This document shows, in pieces, positions 40,424 through 50,663 of a DNA stretch of 64,000 nucleotides. Position 1 is the stretch's first letter. Every line of letters starts with the position of its first letter. Position numbers and translations under genes: made by a program. Location: contig CAZPMT010000013.1 in assembly GCA_964587655.1 (NCBI GenBank), positions 1-64,000 on the forward strand, given 5' to 3'. This stretch comes from CAZPMT01 sp964587655. GTDB taxonomy: Bacteria > Hydrogenedentota > Hydrogenedentia > Hydrogenedentales > SLHB01. Below the pieces are notes generated by a model. It saw nothing but the letters and a program-made list of their open reading frames with translations, was not told the DNA's origin and ran no database searches.

Positions 40424-41962
40424 TCATCGGAAGATGCGCAGGACTTCGTCGAGAGTGGTCACGCCCGTTGCCGCGAGCTTGATACCCTGCGCGGCGAGGG
40501 TCACCATTCCCTGTTCGATGGCGAGTTTCTCAAGGTTGTCGGATTCGGAGCCGCTTCGGAGCGCTTGCAGGATGGCGGGCGTGATCGCCAGGGCTTCTCC
40601 GACGCCGACGCGTCCGCTGTAGCCTGTCTTGCCGCAGCGGTTGCAGCCGTGTGTGGTGCGGAATTTCTTTGGCAAGGTCTCCCACTTCAAACCGCCCGCG
40701 GCCGCGCGTGTCTTTGCCTCTTCGAGTAGTCCGAGCGGAGGGTCGTATGCGGTTGAGCATTCGGGGCAGACCTTGCGCAGAAGCCTCTGCGCCAGCACGA
40801 GCCGGAGCACGCCACCCAGGAAACTCAATCCAGGATCCTCGAGCAAGTCCCCCATATGGTAAAGCGTCCCGACCGCGCTGGGCGTGTGCAGGGACGTCAG
40901 TATCAGGTGGCCGGCGACAGCGGCTTTGCCGCACAACTCGAGCGTCTGGCGGTCACGGGTTTCCCCCACCATAATGATGTCGGGGTCACTTCGGAATATG
41001 CGCGTGAGGACCGCGGGATACGCCATGCCCAGTTCGGGACGAACCGGGATTTGCACCACGTTCTCCAGCAACACCTCGACGGGATCTTCCGCCGTCATGA
41101 CCTTGACTTCGGGCGAGGCGAGATGCGTCAACGCCGAATAGAGGGATGTCGTTTTCCCGCAGCCTGCTGGCCCCGTGACGACTATGAGCCCGGTCGATGC
41201 CTTGAGACTCTCCGAGAGTCTGCTCTTCGCCTCGGGTGAGATTTGCAGCTTCTCCAGACGAAAGCTGTATGCGACGTTGCGGGAAAGAACGCGGACCGTC
41301 AGCGAATCTCCCAAGGCCGTCTGGACAAATGACGATCTGAGGTCCAAGGGCACGCCGTTTACGGTCCACATCCCGCGCCCGTCGAGCGACAGGGCCTTTT
41401 CAGATAGGTCCGCGCTCGTGAGAACTTTCCACTGTTGCATCATGGGCGAAAGCAACCGGCTGTCGAAGCGGGCCACTGTATTGAGGACTCCATCGACGCG
41501 CATGCGGATCACGGCCTCGCTCTCAACGATGCCGTGGATATGAATGTCGCTCGCCCGCATCAGCAGGGCCACGCCGAGGGTGAGGTAAGCGGCTTGCTCG
41601 AGATCGGTTTTCCCCGAAGGCGTGAGCGCATCCCCGCCCAGTTCTTTGTAGACGGCGGCGAGCGTCTTCAACAAAGGAGTGATGGGCGCCGGCAAGGCAA
41701 TGCGCGGTCCTTCGCCACGCAAGAACGCTTCGATGTCGCTGCGGTAGAAGCGCCACTGGCGACCCGTTTTCATGCCGCGAAACTTGCCCGCGCGCAGCCA
41801 GCGGTAAAACGTGGGACGGGTGGTCTTCAGCAGACCGATGGCCTCCTCCATATCGATCACTTCATCCCGAGGCTCTGTTTCGCGAGAAGGCGGCTGAGGC
41901 GGCTCTTTCCGAATCGGTTCTGTTGTTTGGCGGGCTTTGGACTTCCGGTTCTTGGTTGTCAT
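40424..41962 (-). CDS. GspE/PilB-type secretion ATPase with an N-terminal excisionase-like helix-turn-helix domain
   Basis: A 512-aa fusion. The N-terminal 90 residues hold a MerR/excisionase-type DNA-binding domain: IDMEEAIGLLKTTRPTFYRW, then AGKFRGMKTGRQWRFYRSDIEAFL. The rest is a type II secretion/type IV pilus ATPase. Walker A is GPAGCGKTTSLY (about 271), with AEDPVE and DPDIIMVGETRD (Walker B, about 329). TSLHTPSAVGT follows, and a zinc module has CPEC (about 402) and CNRC (about 441) just before GRVGVGEAL. The normal N1 domain is absent. ATG 41962 follows TGAGGAGA. A strong promoter with a 21-bp palindrome lies upstream. It may power the pseudopilins of this genome or act as an ATP-dependent DNA-binding regulator. 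Confidence 0.85.
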   Translation of the reverse strand: MTTKNRKSKARQTTEPIRKEPPQPPSRETEPRDEVIDMEEAIGLLKTTRPTFYRWLRAGKFRGMKTGRQWRFYRSDIEAFLRGEGPRIALPAPITPLLKTLAAVYKELGGDALTPSGKTDLEQAAYLTLGVALLMRASDIHIHGIVESEAVIRMRVDGVLNTVARFDSRLLSPMMQQWKVLTSADLSEKALSLDGRGMWTVNGVPLDLRSSFVQTALGDSLTVRVLSRNVAYSFRLEKLQISPEAKSRLSESLKASTGLIVVTGPAGCGKTTSLYSALTHLASPEVKVMTAEDPVEVLLENVVQIPVRPELGMAYPAVLTRIFRSDPDIIMVGETRDRQTLELCGKAAVAGHLILTSLHTPSAVGTLYHMGDLLEDPGLSFLGGVLRLVLAQRLLRKVCPECSTAYDPPLGLLEEAKTRAAAGGLKWETLPKKFRTTHGCNRCGKTGYSGRVGVGEALAITPAILQALRSGSESDNLEKLAIEQGMVTLAAQGIKLAATGVTTLDEVLRIFR

Positions 41963-42006
41963 TGCGTGTTCTCCTCAGTTGATCGGGGCTTCGCTTATCT
42001 GCATAT

Positions 42007-42035
42007 AGTATATCATAACGTTTATGATATGTCAA
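42007..42035 (-). promoter_or_regulatory. strong promoter with palindromic operator for the HTH-GspE gene
   Basis: On the minus strand, TTGACA (42035-42030), a 17-bp spacer and TATACT (42012-42007). The spacer is filled by a perfect inverted repeat, ATATCATAA-3-TTATGATAT (42010-42030), which overlaps both hexamers. A repressor, possibly the gene's own helix-turn-helix domain, could bind here. Confidence 0.75.
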
Positions 42036-42176
42036 GAGTCATACGCATGGAGCTTCCTCGGGGCGGCCGGGCTGCCGCGCCTGCCGCGTGCATTCGTCTC
42101 GGATTGCGTGGCATAATCAGTTGATCGGCAGTCAAGATTGAGGGAGCTTCTCGGCGTGACGGGAGGCACGGACCTT

Positions 42177-42275
42177 GTGGACGATATGGACTTTATGGAC
42201 GGCACGGATACCGACAAGATCTTCCTGCGAGGTTGTGTCCATTCTGTCCATAGCGTCCATTTCGTCCACTGCATG
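42177..42275. repeat. inverted pair of 9-bp tandem arrays
   Basis: Three TGGACNNNN units (42173-42200 region) face four TCCANNNNG units (42237-42272). The arrays are imperfect reverse complements over about 35 bp with a loop of about 35 bp. The right array matches the array at the left edge of the window in period and core. They lie between the HTH-GspE promoter and the dmeF gene. Confidence 0.6.
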
Positions 42276-42342
42276 AGCTGGCTGTCAGCCTGTACCACGG
42301 ACTTCCTGCCGACGGTCTCAGAGCATACAGGAGGCAGCGACA

Positions 42343-43380
42343 TTGCACACCGAATCGATTGAACCCTGGTTGCATGATCATACATTTGGACAGGATGCGC
42401 CGAAGGCGGGCGAGCGGCGGACGTTGATCGTCATTGTCGTCACGGCGGTGACCATGGCGGTCGAGATCGCCGCGGGGATCGTCTTCGGGTCGATGGCGCT
42501 TCTCGCCGACGGTCTCCACATGGGATCGCATGCCTCGGCGCTGACGATTTCGGCTTTCGCGTATTACTATACGCGCCGTCACGCCGCGGATCGGCGCTTC
42601 AGTTTCGGCACGGGGAAGGTTAACTCGCTTGCGGCTTTCGCCAGCGCCGTGCTTCTGGTTGTGTTCGCTTTGATCATGGCTTGGGAAAGCACGAAGCGTT
42701 TCATTTCGCCGGTTCAGATCCAGTTCGACCACGCGATCCTTGTCGCCGTGCTCGGACTCGTGGTTAACGGGGTCTGTCTGCTGATTCTCGGCGGTCGCGG
42801 ACACGACCACAACGATGATCACGCGCATGAACACGATCATCATCACAACCATAACCATCCCCATCCGCATGATAAACACAGGCACGAACCGGACTCCTCG
42901 CATCATGGCGCGGAGCGTGAAGACCATAACCTCTGGTCGGCCTACCTGCACGTCATGGCCGACGCGCTCACGTCGTTCCTCGCGATATTCGCTCTACTTG
43001 CGGGCAAGTACCTGGGACAAACCTGGCTTGACCCGTTGATGGGCGTAGTGGGGGCGCTGCTCGTCATGCGCTGGTCCGTGGGTTTGATCCGCGCGTCATC
43101 GCGGGTTCTGCTGGACATTCAGGCATCCGAGGAGGTCCGGCGCGGAGTTCGAGAGGCCATAGAGTCCGAGGGCGACAACAAGGTGGCCGACCTTCACGTA
43201 TGGTCCGTGGGTCCCGGCATCTACGCCGCGGAGATCGCCACGGTCGCCTCCACTCCGAGGGATCCCGACCACTACTGCACGCTGATCCCGCGCGACCTGG
43301 GTATCGTCCATATAACCGTCGAGGCGCATCGCTGCGAGACTTCTCCCTGTAAAGAACGCCCCACGACAAGCTCCGGCTAG
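42343..43380 (+). CDS. dmeF: cation diffusion facilitator, DmeF-type Co/Ni (divalent metal) exporter
   Basis: A 345-aa six-span proton antiporter for divalent metals. The DmeF-like opening (LHDHTFGQ and ERRTLIVIVVTAVTMAVEI) is followed by the first metal site GSMALLADGLHMGSHA (D56, H59). A His-rich cytoplasmic loop (about 154-188) contains more than fifteen His, and the second site is YLHVMADALTS (H203, D207). The C-terminal cytoplasmic domain has VADLHVWSVGPG and ends with a Cys pair. The TTG start at 42343 follows AGGAGG by eight bases. DmeF proteins export Co2+ or Ni2+; the exact metal cannot be read from sequence. No DmeR/RcnR-like repressor is adjacent. Confidence 0.88.
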   Translation: MHTESIEPWLHDHTFGQDAPKAGERRTLIVIVVTAVTMAVEIAAGIVFGSMALLADGLHMGSHASALTISAFAYYYTRRHAADRRFSFGTGKVNSLAAFASAVLLVVFALIMAWESTKRFISPVQIQFDHAILVAVLGLVVNGVCLLILGGRGHDHNDDHAHEHDHHHNHNHPHPHDKHRHEPDSSHHGAEREDHNLWSAYLHVMADALTSFLAIFALLAGKYLGQTWLDPLMGVVGALLVMRWSVGLIRASSRVLLDIQASEEVRRGVREAIESEGDNKVADLHVWSVGPGIYAAEIATVASTPRDPDHYCTLIPRDLGIVHITVEAHRCETSPCKERPTTSSG

Positions 43381-43539
43381 TGTCCTGAGCGAGCAATTGT
43401 TTCAACATCAATCGCATTGCCTGATTTTCGGAGGGTCCACCCCGACGCGGGATAGGAGCGTACGGCGTCGACAGGATGAAGAGAGAAATGAACAACCCGA
43501 TCTCTTGTCGGGATTTTGCGTCTACGTAGTTTCCACGGA

Positions 43540-43568
43540 TTGTGATTTGCGATTGGATGTTGTATATT
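43540..43568 (+). promoter_or_regulatory. candidate promoter for the prepilin-like gene
   Basis: TTGTGA (43540-43545), a 17-bp spacer and TATATT (43563-43568). It lies about 280 bp before the prepilin-like start at 43848. The 467-bp gap 43381-43847 holds no convincing gene; the rest would be a long untranslated leader. Confidence 0.4.
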
Positions 43569-43847
43569 ACCTTGCAGTTGGCTTCTCCAGAGGGCGCTGT
43601 GGGATGGGCCAGGGATACTTCGCAATCGAATCGAAAGGCGGAGGAGTTCTCTTGCGGTTTGTGTCCAGTAGTTGGTAAAGAGGCGCGAAAGGGCGTCCTT
43701 ATGTACAAGAGGGACGGAACGCGAAGAAAGGAGGGATTCATCGGCGTGTAACGTGTTTGACGTGTGTTGCTATACGCGAGGGAAAAAGCTGATGGGGTTA
43801 ACCGAAGTGCAGTAATCGGCATACCAAACAAAAGGAGAAAAAGAGAC

Positions 43848-44780
<933 letters not shown>

Positions 44781-44838
44781 TGACGTGCTTGTGGTTCTCC
44801 GGCGTGTGTAGCGTACGGGGGACGTCATAGGTAAGAAT

Positions 44839-44868
44839 ACCGAGGGCTCGCTTAGGCGAGCCCTCGGT
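44839..44868 (+). terminator. rho-independent terminator
   Basis: A perfect 13-bp stem (44839-44851 with 44856-44868), TTAG loop, then TTATTAT. It ends the single-gene prepilin unit. Confidence 0.85.
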
Positions 44869-44915
44869 TATTATGCGGGGGCATCGCGTGATAGGCCCAA
44901 TCAACTCCTTCGGTA

Positions 44916-47033
44916 ATGAGTTCGTTCTCAAGTAACAAAGGTTGGTTCGCAAGATGTTTCAAGAATGTTGTCTTCAACCCTGACGGCGAACAGATGACGG
45001 CCGCGGCAAGCAAGCAGAAGAGAAAGCATTCGCAGCGGGATGAGATCCCTTCGTTCGTCTTGCCCAGCTGGGCCGTCGTGTCCTGCGCGTTTTTCCTGTT
45101 CATCGGGATGCTGGTGGATCCCGCACTCGTTCACTACACGCAGCAGCCTTTCTTCCGGGTCAGCGGCTCCTTCTTCGTTGATCATCTGGGGTACGTCGGC
45201 GGTCCCACGGAATATGCCGCCGCGTTTATCGGGCTTTTCTTCCGATTCAAGGCGGCCGGGGCGGCGATTCTGACTCTGGCGGCAATTGCAATATGCCTCT
45301 TGCAGCGTTATTCATTGCGAAGGATCGGCATGCCTCATAACGCCTTGCGGTATCTGTTGCCGGCGTTCATCCTGGCCTGGATTCACGGCAGCTACGAGGC
45401 GCCTCTTGCGCCAACCTTGGGCATAGCCATAGCGCTCATCCTCCTGTTTGCGTTGTTGAGGGGAGTCCCGAGGTCCCTTTGGCTCAAGAGTCTCTCGTTT
45501 GCCGTATTGGCCGGCGTTGTATACTACGCCTGCGGCGGCGCAGTGGTCCTTTTTTTCGGCCTCTACCTGGTGCACATATTCTTCGATGAAGGGCTATGGG
45601 TCAAGACCGGCTTGGCTTCCCGTCTCGCGGCTGCGATGTTCGCCACACTTGTCGTGGCGCTTCTGCCGGGCGTGCTCAACGGGTTCTTCTTTCATGAGTT
45701 GCCGATCCATGCATACGGCTATCTGATGCCCGGGCTATCGGAACGGGGCGCGTTGACCGGGATTGCCAAGCTCTATGCGTCTCTGGGCGTTCGGGGGCGC
45801 GGGGCCCCAATCGAGACAGCCGCGCTCAATGCGGTGATCATAGGAGTCAGCATATTGACTGCGCTCGCCGGCAACCTGCGCGGCCGGAAGCCGATAGATT
45901 CTTTCGTGACGGCGATATCCACGTTGCGTCGGCGCCGCTACGTCGGCTGGATATGCTCGCCATGGGTCGGGATATTCTGTGCCGGGGCCATCGTGTTTTC
46001 GAGCTTCAACACCGGCGAGAAACAATTGGTCACGCTCCGTTATATGGCCGATTCGGGGCGCTGGACTGAATACTGCGACTTTGCGAATCAGAGAATGGCT
46101 TCACACCCCGTGTTTGATTCGTCCAAGGAACGTTCCCTGAGCGATCTCGCCACGGTCCTGCTCAACGACAACCGAATGCTCTATCATGTGAATCAGCTTC
46201 CCCAGCACATGTTTTCCTTTCCGCAGTCGCTGGGCGCAAACAGCCTGCTCTTGATGGACCGCACCTTCTATCTCAACAACAACGAGATGTTCCTGCCGTC
46301 GGGGGACCTCCTGTTTGAACTGGGACGCGTCAACGAGGCGGAGCGCATGTTCTTCGAGGCATGGTCGTACTACGGCTACCGGTCAAGCATCCTTTGGCGC
46401 TTGGCGCGGCTAAACATCGTCAAGGAACGGTACGAGGCCGCGCGCATTTTTCTGAATATACTGAAAGAGGCGCCCTTCGAACGCAGTGCGGCAATTCAGA
46501 TGGAAACCGACATGGACCGGGACCCGGCGCTGGTCTGGGACAAGGAACTGGCGTGGATTCGCAACTGCAACTTCAGGGTCGATTTTCCGGCGACTATCCA
46601 CGGTCCTCAGGACGGGATCACGTTGGCGCTGTTGAAGAGCAATCCCAATAACCGCATGGCGTTCGAGTACCTGATGGGCTACTATCTGCTAACCGGCCAG
46701 AAGGAGAATGTAGCCAAATATATCGGCCTTCTCAAGCGATTCGGGTATACCGAGATCCCGCGCAATTACGAGGAGGCGATTGTGGCGTATATGGCCGAGA
46801 AGAACCTTCAGGATATCGATCTGGGCGGGTACAAGGTGCGTCCGGAAACGGTGCGGCGCTATCAGGAATTCCAGCGTATTGCTGAATCATGCAGCCGCAA
46901 TCGCGCGAGACTGTGGAATGCGCTGGCCCCCGGATTCGCCGAGACGTATTGGTTCTTTGAGGCGACGGGCGGGACAAGAGTGGAGTTGAAGGACGGCGAA
47001 TATGTGGGACCGCAGGGAGGAACGTCTAGATGA
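44916..47033 (+). CDS. DUF6057-like membrane protein
   Basis: A 705-aa protein with about ten membrane segments in the first 370 residues and a soluble helical C-terminal half (about 385-690) that reads like tetratricopeptide-type helices (LPSGDLLFELGRVNEAERMF, RLARLNIVKERYEAARIFLN). It resembles DUF6057 family proteins, which have no known activity. The next gene, a TolB-like CxxCH lipoprotein, overlaps its stop by four bases. This coupling suggests that the pair works together in the envelope. No convincing ribosome site precedes ATG 44916, and an internal start at 44994 (MTAAASKQKRK) is possible. Confidence 0.65.
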   Translation: MSSFSSNKGWFARCFKNVVFNPDGEQMTAAASKQKRKHSQRDEIPSFVLPSWAVVSCAFFLFIGMLVDPALVHYTQQPFFRVSGSFFVDHLGYVGGPTEYAAAFIGLFFRFKAAGAAILTLAAIAICLLQRYSLRRIGMPHNALRYLLPAFILAWIHGSYEAPLAPTLGIAIALILLFALLRGVPRSLWLKSLSFAVLAGVVYYACGGAVVLFFGLYLVHIFFDEGLWVKTGLASRLAAAMFATLVVALLPGVLNGFFFHELPIHAYGYLMPGLSERGALTGIAKLYASLGVRGRGAPIETAALNAVIIGVSILTALAGNLRGRKPIDSFVTAISTLRRRRYVGWICSPWVGIFCAGAIVFSSFNTGEKQLVTLRYMADSGRWTEYCDFANQRMASHPVFDSSKERSLSDLATVLLNDNRMLYHVNQLPQHMFSFPQSLGANSLLLMDRTFYLNNNEMFLPSGDLLFELGRVNEAERMFFEAWSYYGYRSSILWRLARLNIVKERYEAARIFLNILKEAPFERSAAIQMETDMDRDPALVWDKELAWIRNCNFRVDFPATIHGPQDGITLALLKSNPNNRMAFEYLMGYYLLTGQKENVAKYIGLLKRFGYTEIPRNYEEAIVAYMAEKNLQDIDLGGYKVRPETVRRYQEFQRIAESCSRNRARLWNALAPGFAETYWFFEATGGTRVELKDGEYVGPQGGTSR

Positions 47034-48601
47034 TGCGCCTCGTTGCGATGCGGAAATGGTGGCTTGGCGCTCTTGCCTTGACGGTCGCGTTGGCCGGATG
47101 CGGATACGACAAACCGGCCAATCCCGATACCGCGACCGCGGCAGGGCGCCTGCCGGTCATCTCGCCGGACTACGCGGGCGTCGTCGTTCCGCCAAACATC
47201 GCCCCTCTCAATTTCCGGGTCAAGGAAGCAGGCGGAGGCTATTACGTCCGTATTTCCTCGGCGCAGGGGCAGGCGATCGAGTTGGCTGATAAGGCAGGCC
47301 GTTTCCGGATCCCGCTGGCGAAGTGGAAGGGGCTGCTTACGGCAAACCAGGGGCGGACGCTGCGGATCGAAATCTTCGTCAAAGACCAAGAGGGAACATG
47401 GACGTGTTACGACGCAATCGAGAACACGATCTCACGAGATCCCGTCGACGGATATTTGGCTTTTCGGCGCATGGTTCCGTGGTATGTGACATACCGGGAG
47501 ATGAACATCTACCAACGCCATCTTGAGGATTTCGAGGAAAGGACGCTACTCGAGAACAGCACGATCGCAGGCGAACCAGGCCATGTGTGCAACAACTGTC
47601 ACTCGTTCTGTTCCAATCGGCCCGACGCGATGACTATTCACGCGCGTTTCCCGTTCCTCATGGCCGTCGCACGCAATGGGGAGGTGAAAGCGCTCGATAC
47701 GCGGACCGATCTCAACAAATCGCCTTTTGCCTATGCGGCTTGGCACCCGAACGGGCGATTCGCGGTGTATTCCGTCAACAAGATCATTCAGCTCTTCCAC
47801 AGCACCGGAGATACACGGGACGTCGTCGACTACGTCTCCGATCTCCTGCTCTATGATTTTGACGGCAATGAAGTGACCACGACACCGGCGATTTCGCGGC
47901 CCGACATGCTTGAGACGTTTCCGACGTGGTCGCCGGACGGACGCTATCTCTACTTTTGCAGAACGCCCTCCATGTCTCAAAGCGAGTTTGCCACGCGGTA
48001 TAGCGAGGTGAAATACGATCTTGTCCGGATTCCCTTCGATCCGGAGAAACTGTCTTGGGGTGAAGTGGAGACAGTCCTCGCGGCGGCAGATCTCGGAGGC
48101 AGCGTGGGTTTGCCTCGCGTTTCTCCCGACGGACGTTTCGTGTTGTACTGTCTGAGCGACTACGGCACGTTTCCCGTCTTCCACGCGAGCAGCGATCTTT
48201 ATCTGCTGAATCTCGAAACGAAAAAGACTGAACGGCTGGCCTGCAACAGCGACAAGGCCGAGTCGTGGCACTCGTGGTCCAGCAACGGCCGGTGGATAGT
48301 TTTCAGTTCGAAGAGGCGCGACGGTCTGTTCACTCTGCCTTTTTTCAGCTATATCGATGCGGCAGGACAAGCCAGCAAACCCTTTGTTCTTCCACAGGAA
48401 GATCCGGAATGCTACGAAAAGACCCCTGAGACCTACAGCGCTCCAGAAATGATAGCGGGGCCTGTGCCGTTCTCGCCACAGACAATTGCAGGAGTGTTGT
48501 ACAACGAAAAGAACGCCGGAAAAGTCAAGCTCGATCCCGAGGTCCTCAAGTCGCGCGAGAAGGACAAAGAACAGACCCCCGGACGGGGCGGACAGACATG
48601 A
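47030..48601 (+). CDS. TolB-like beta-propeller lipoprotein with a CxxCH heme-type motif
   Basis: A 523-aa protein. The N-terminus ends in LTVALAGCGYD, a good lipobox. A beta-sandwich-like part (about 45-150) is followed by HVCNNCHSFC, a CxxCH motif that could bind heme c covalently, then a TolB/PD40-type beta-propeller. Propeller blades show AAWHPNGRFAVYSVN, TWSPDGRYLYFC, RVSPDGRFVLYC and SWSSNGRWIVFSS. Homologues with this layout are found coupled to DUF6057 genes. Function is unknown; a membrane-anchored cytochrome that senses or binds a ligand is one possibility. The start overlaps the DUF6057 gene (ATGA); translation could also begin at ATG 47048 (MRKWW). Confidence 0.75.
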   Translation: MMRLVAMRKWWLGALALTVALAGCGYDKPANPDTATAAGRLPVISPDYAGVVVPPNIAPLNFRVKEAGGGYYVRISSAQGQAIELADKAGRFRIPLAKWKGLLTANQGRTLRIEIFVKDQEGTWTCYDAIENTISRDPVDGYLAFRRMVPWYVTYREMNIYQRHLEDFEERTLLENSTIAGEPGHVCNNCHSFCSNRPDAMTIHARFPFLMAVARNGEVKALDTRTDLNKSPFAYAAWHPNGRFAVYSVNKIIQLFHSTGDTRDVVDYVSDLLLYDFDGNEVTTTPAISRPDMLETFPTWSPDGRYLYFCRTPSMSQSEFATRYSEVKYDLVRIPFDPEKLSWGEVETVLAAADLGGSVGLPRVSPDGRFVLYCLSDYGTFPVFHASSDLYLLNLETKKTERLACNSDKAESWHSWSSNGRWIVFSSKRRDGLFTLPFFSYIDAAGQASKPFVLPQEDPECYEKTPETYSAPEMIAGPVPFSPQTIAGVLYNEKNAGKVKLDPEVLKSREKDKEQTPGRGGQT

Positions 48602-48831
48602 CAGCAGTGTTGCTGTGGAAAACCCGGTCCGGTAACTACCACGTACCACGGACACCCGAAGCCGCTGGACGCCGAGAACACCGCGTCGCACGAATACCGA
48701 AAGGTATTATGTCTTCCTACACGCTAATCGCGGGCGTGCGAGAAAGCTTAGCGCGCGCGTAGGTCCAAGACTCCGATTCGGACCCGTGGCGTCTTTTCGG
48801 TCTTCTTCACTATCCCCGCGGTCGTTGAGAG

Positions 48832-49026
48832 CTATTGCTTGGCTGCGCCCTCTGTCTTTCCAGCCGGCGCGGTCTGATTCGCCTTTTCCTGCGGTTGCTC
48901 ATCCCTGTCCCGCCTTGATTCACGCGCCTTGCCGGCGCCTTCCTGTCCCTTTGGCGCTGACTTGCCGCAGCCGTCCGCCAGGAAAAGCATGGTGCATGCG
49001 ATGAGTATTGCCAATAGTTTCTTCAT
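48832..49026 (-). CDS. small putative lipoprotein
   Basis: A 64-aa protein: a basic start and hydrophobic stretch (KKLLAILIACTMLFLADGC) with a Cys at about 20, then a hydrophilic tail rich in Lys, Glu, Gly and Gln. The lipobox ADGC is imperfect, so lipidation is likely rather than certain. ATG 49026 follows AAGGAGAGG. No family is recognised. It stands alone between the TolB-like gene (convergent) and the large palindromic region at 49151-49354. Confidence 0.6.
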   Translation of the reverse strand: MKKLLAILIACTMLFLADGCGKSAPKGQEGAGKARESRRDRDEQPQEKANQTAPAGKTEGAAKQ

Positions 49027-49150
49027 AGTATCCTCTCCTTGCATCCTGTTTTCATGAAGCTTCCGCCACTTGCGTAATCTTTCTTACTCTAGCATATTCC
49101 TGCTTGGAAATCACCTGCCGCGATCACATCCTGACCCCGCGCTCAGGACA

Positions 49151-49354
49151 GTAGGGTCGCGCGGGAGAGCGTGTGCGGAAAGTGCCCGCGCCGTTCACAC
49201 GGGGAATCGCAACTTATCTGAAAGCGCTAACCATGTAGGTCCGGTTTGTAACCGGACCACCTCAGCGCGTCCGCAACATGTTGCGCATGAGTTGGTCCGG
49301 TTACAAACCGGACCTACATGGGCTTTCCGTACACTATCGGGAGCGCGACCCTAC
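49151..49354. repeat. nested palindromic region (twin-palindrome element inside outer arms)
   Basis: The core arms 49232-49259 and 49293-49320 are a perfect 28-bp inverted repeat. Each arm has its own palindrome (GGTCCGGTT-TGT-AACCGGACC; GGTCCGGTT-ACA-AACCGGACC). Between them lies a third perfect palindrome, CGCAACATGTTGCG (49272-49285). Outside, GTAGGGTCGCGC (49151-49162) pairs with its complement at 49343-49354. The 390-bp gap 49027-49416 contains nothing else. Confidence 0.85.
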
Positions 49355-49416
49355 CATCCTGCGTGCGCCCGACCGTTCATACCGGGAGTTATTGAACGAA
49401 TTCGTCGTTCGTAACG

Positions 49417-50469
49417 CTAGAGTTTGATGATGATATTCTTTTGATCGAGGTAGTAGGCTGAGCCGTAGCACACCGCATAGAAGACGGCGAAGCCCGCGAG
49501 GACCCCGGGCAGGAACGTCGTCTTTTCCGGAAGGAAACGTCCCACGGAATCCATGATGAGGTACTGGAGTATGTAGATAAACAACGGGTTCCGACCCAGG
49601 ATCGTCAAGTGGGGGACCTGGACGTTCAGGATCTCGCACAGGCCATAGAACGCCAGCAGCATCAGGAAACACAGCCCTGAAGCCCAAAGCGCATAGGGCG
49701 CCGTCATAAAACATTTCGAGAACGGCCACGCCGCCTTGACGCCGGGCCAGTCCATCTTCAGTATCAGGCCTGCCGCGCAGAGCGCGATCCCCCATGCCAG
49801 GCAGCCCGCCAGGATCTTGCCGGCGTTCCTCGTCGCCATGAGGTCGTAAGCTATGGTGCCGCACAACAACATGAGACACCAACTCCAGTGCCCAATCGGG
49901 CCGCCGTTGAGGTCGCCCTTGACCAGTTCCGGCCCCAACGGAATGAGCCTGAAGATAAACGGGAGCGTATCGTCGTTGTATTCAACAGTCCCCATCAGCC
50001 AGCCGCCGTAGGACGTGAACGAAAAGACGGCTTGGTATGCCGCCAGCAGGAGCAAGCCCATGATGATGCGGACACTGGGTTTCTTGTCAATCACCGCCAA
50101 CGCGAGGAGTCCCGCGAGGCCGATGTTCATCAGTGCGTCCCAAAGATATCCGGTGTAGATCGTGAAGGCAATCAAGACCAATAGGACATATCGTTTGAAA
50201 ACCGGGCGGCGCGCTTCCGCCAGGCCGACTTGGCCGATCCGGCGCACCATGGACAGCCGCATCCCCATTCCGACAACAAACATGAACAGCGGGGCCACGG
50301 TGTCCGCGTAGGTCATGTGCGTCTTGTGATGATGGAACTGCGACCACGTGATGTCGAAACAGCCAAAGTAATTGACCAACAGCATGCCCAAGATGGCGAA
50401 GCCGCGCAGTTGGTCCATCGACGCCATCCGCCGCATTGGCTTGGCAGGCGCGTCTCTTTCGGTGGGCAT
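49417..50469 (-). CDS. membrane acyltransferase-like protein (HGSNAT/DUF5009-like)
   Basis: A polytopic protein of about 350 aa with some ten membrane segments. The start has MASMDQLRGFAILGMLLVNY, then HHHKTHMTYADTVAPLFMFVVGMGM, the pattern of the heparan-alpha-glucosaminide N-acetyltransferase-like/DUF5009 family. In this family, acyl groups are moved across the membrane onto amino-sugars. A late segment reads ILGRNPLFIYILQYLIM. The catalytic His may be in HHHKTH. ATG 50469 is chosen because GAGG lies nine bases upstream; 50478 is close behind, and the extension to 50574 overlaps the opposite gene's upstream region. It is divergent from the ceramidase-like gene. Confidence 0.7.
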   Translation of the reverse strand: MPTERDAPAKPMRRMASMDQLRGFAILGMLLVNYFGCFDITWSQFHHHKTHMTYADTVAPLFMFVVGMGMRLSMVRRIGQVGLAEARRPVFKRYVLLVLIAFTIYTGYLWDALMNIGLAGLLALAVIDKKPSVRIIMGLLLLAAYQAVFSFTSYGGWLMGTVEYNDDTLPFIFRLIPLGPELVKGDLNGGPIGHWSWCLMLLCGTIAYDLMATRNAGKILAGCLAWGIALCAAGLILKMDWPGVKAAWPFSKCFMTAPYALWASGLCFLMLLAFYGLCEILNVQVPHLTILGRNPLFIYILQYLIMDSVGRFLPEKTTFLPGVLAGFAVFYAVCYGSAYYLDQKNIIIKL

Positions 50470-50663
50470 AGAACCCATCCTCGCTCTGAGTTCCCAAGAA
50501 GAATCGCGGGATGGTAGCAGACCTGTCAGCGGACGTTCAAACGCCGACGAAACGCCGGAAGGTTTCGTCGCCAAGCGCGCTTGAGTCGGTCCTGGGGAAC
50601 AGCGTAGATTTATCTCTGATGTACCATGTGACGTTAGAAAGCCAAAGGAAAGGATACGTGATC

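Noticed and set aside
43397..43751. Small plus-strand ORFs (93 and 69 aa) before the prepilin-like gene
   Set aside because: No ribosome sites, no recognisable features, mutually overlapping; the region reads better as a promoter and leader.
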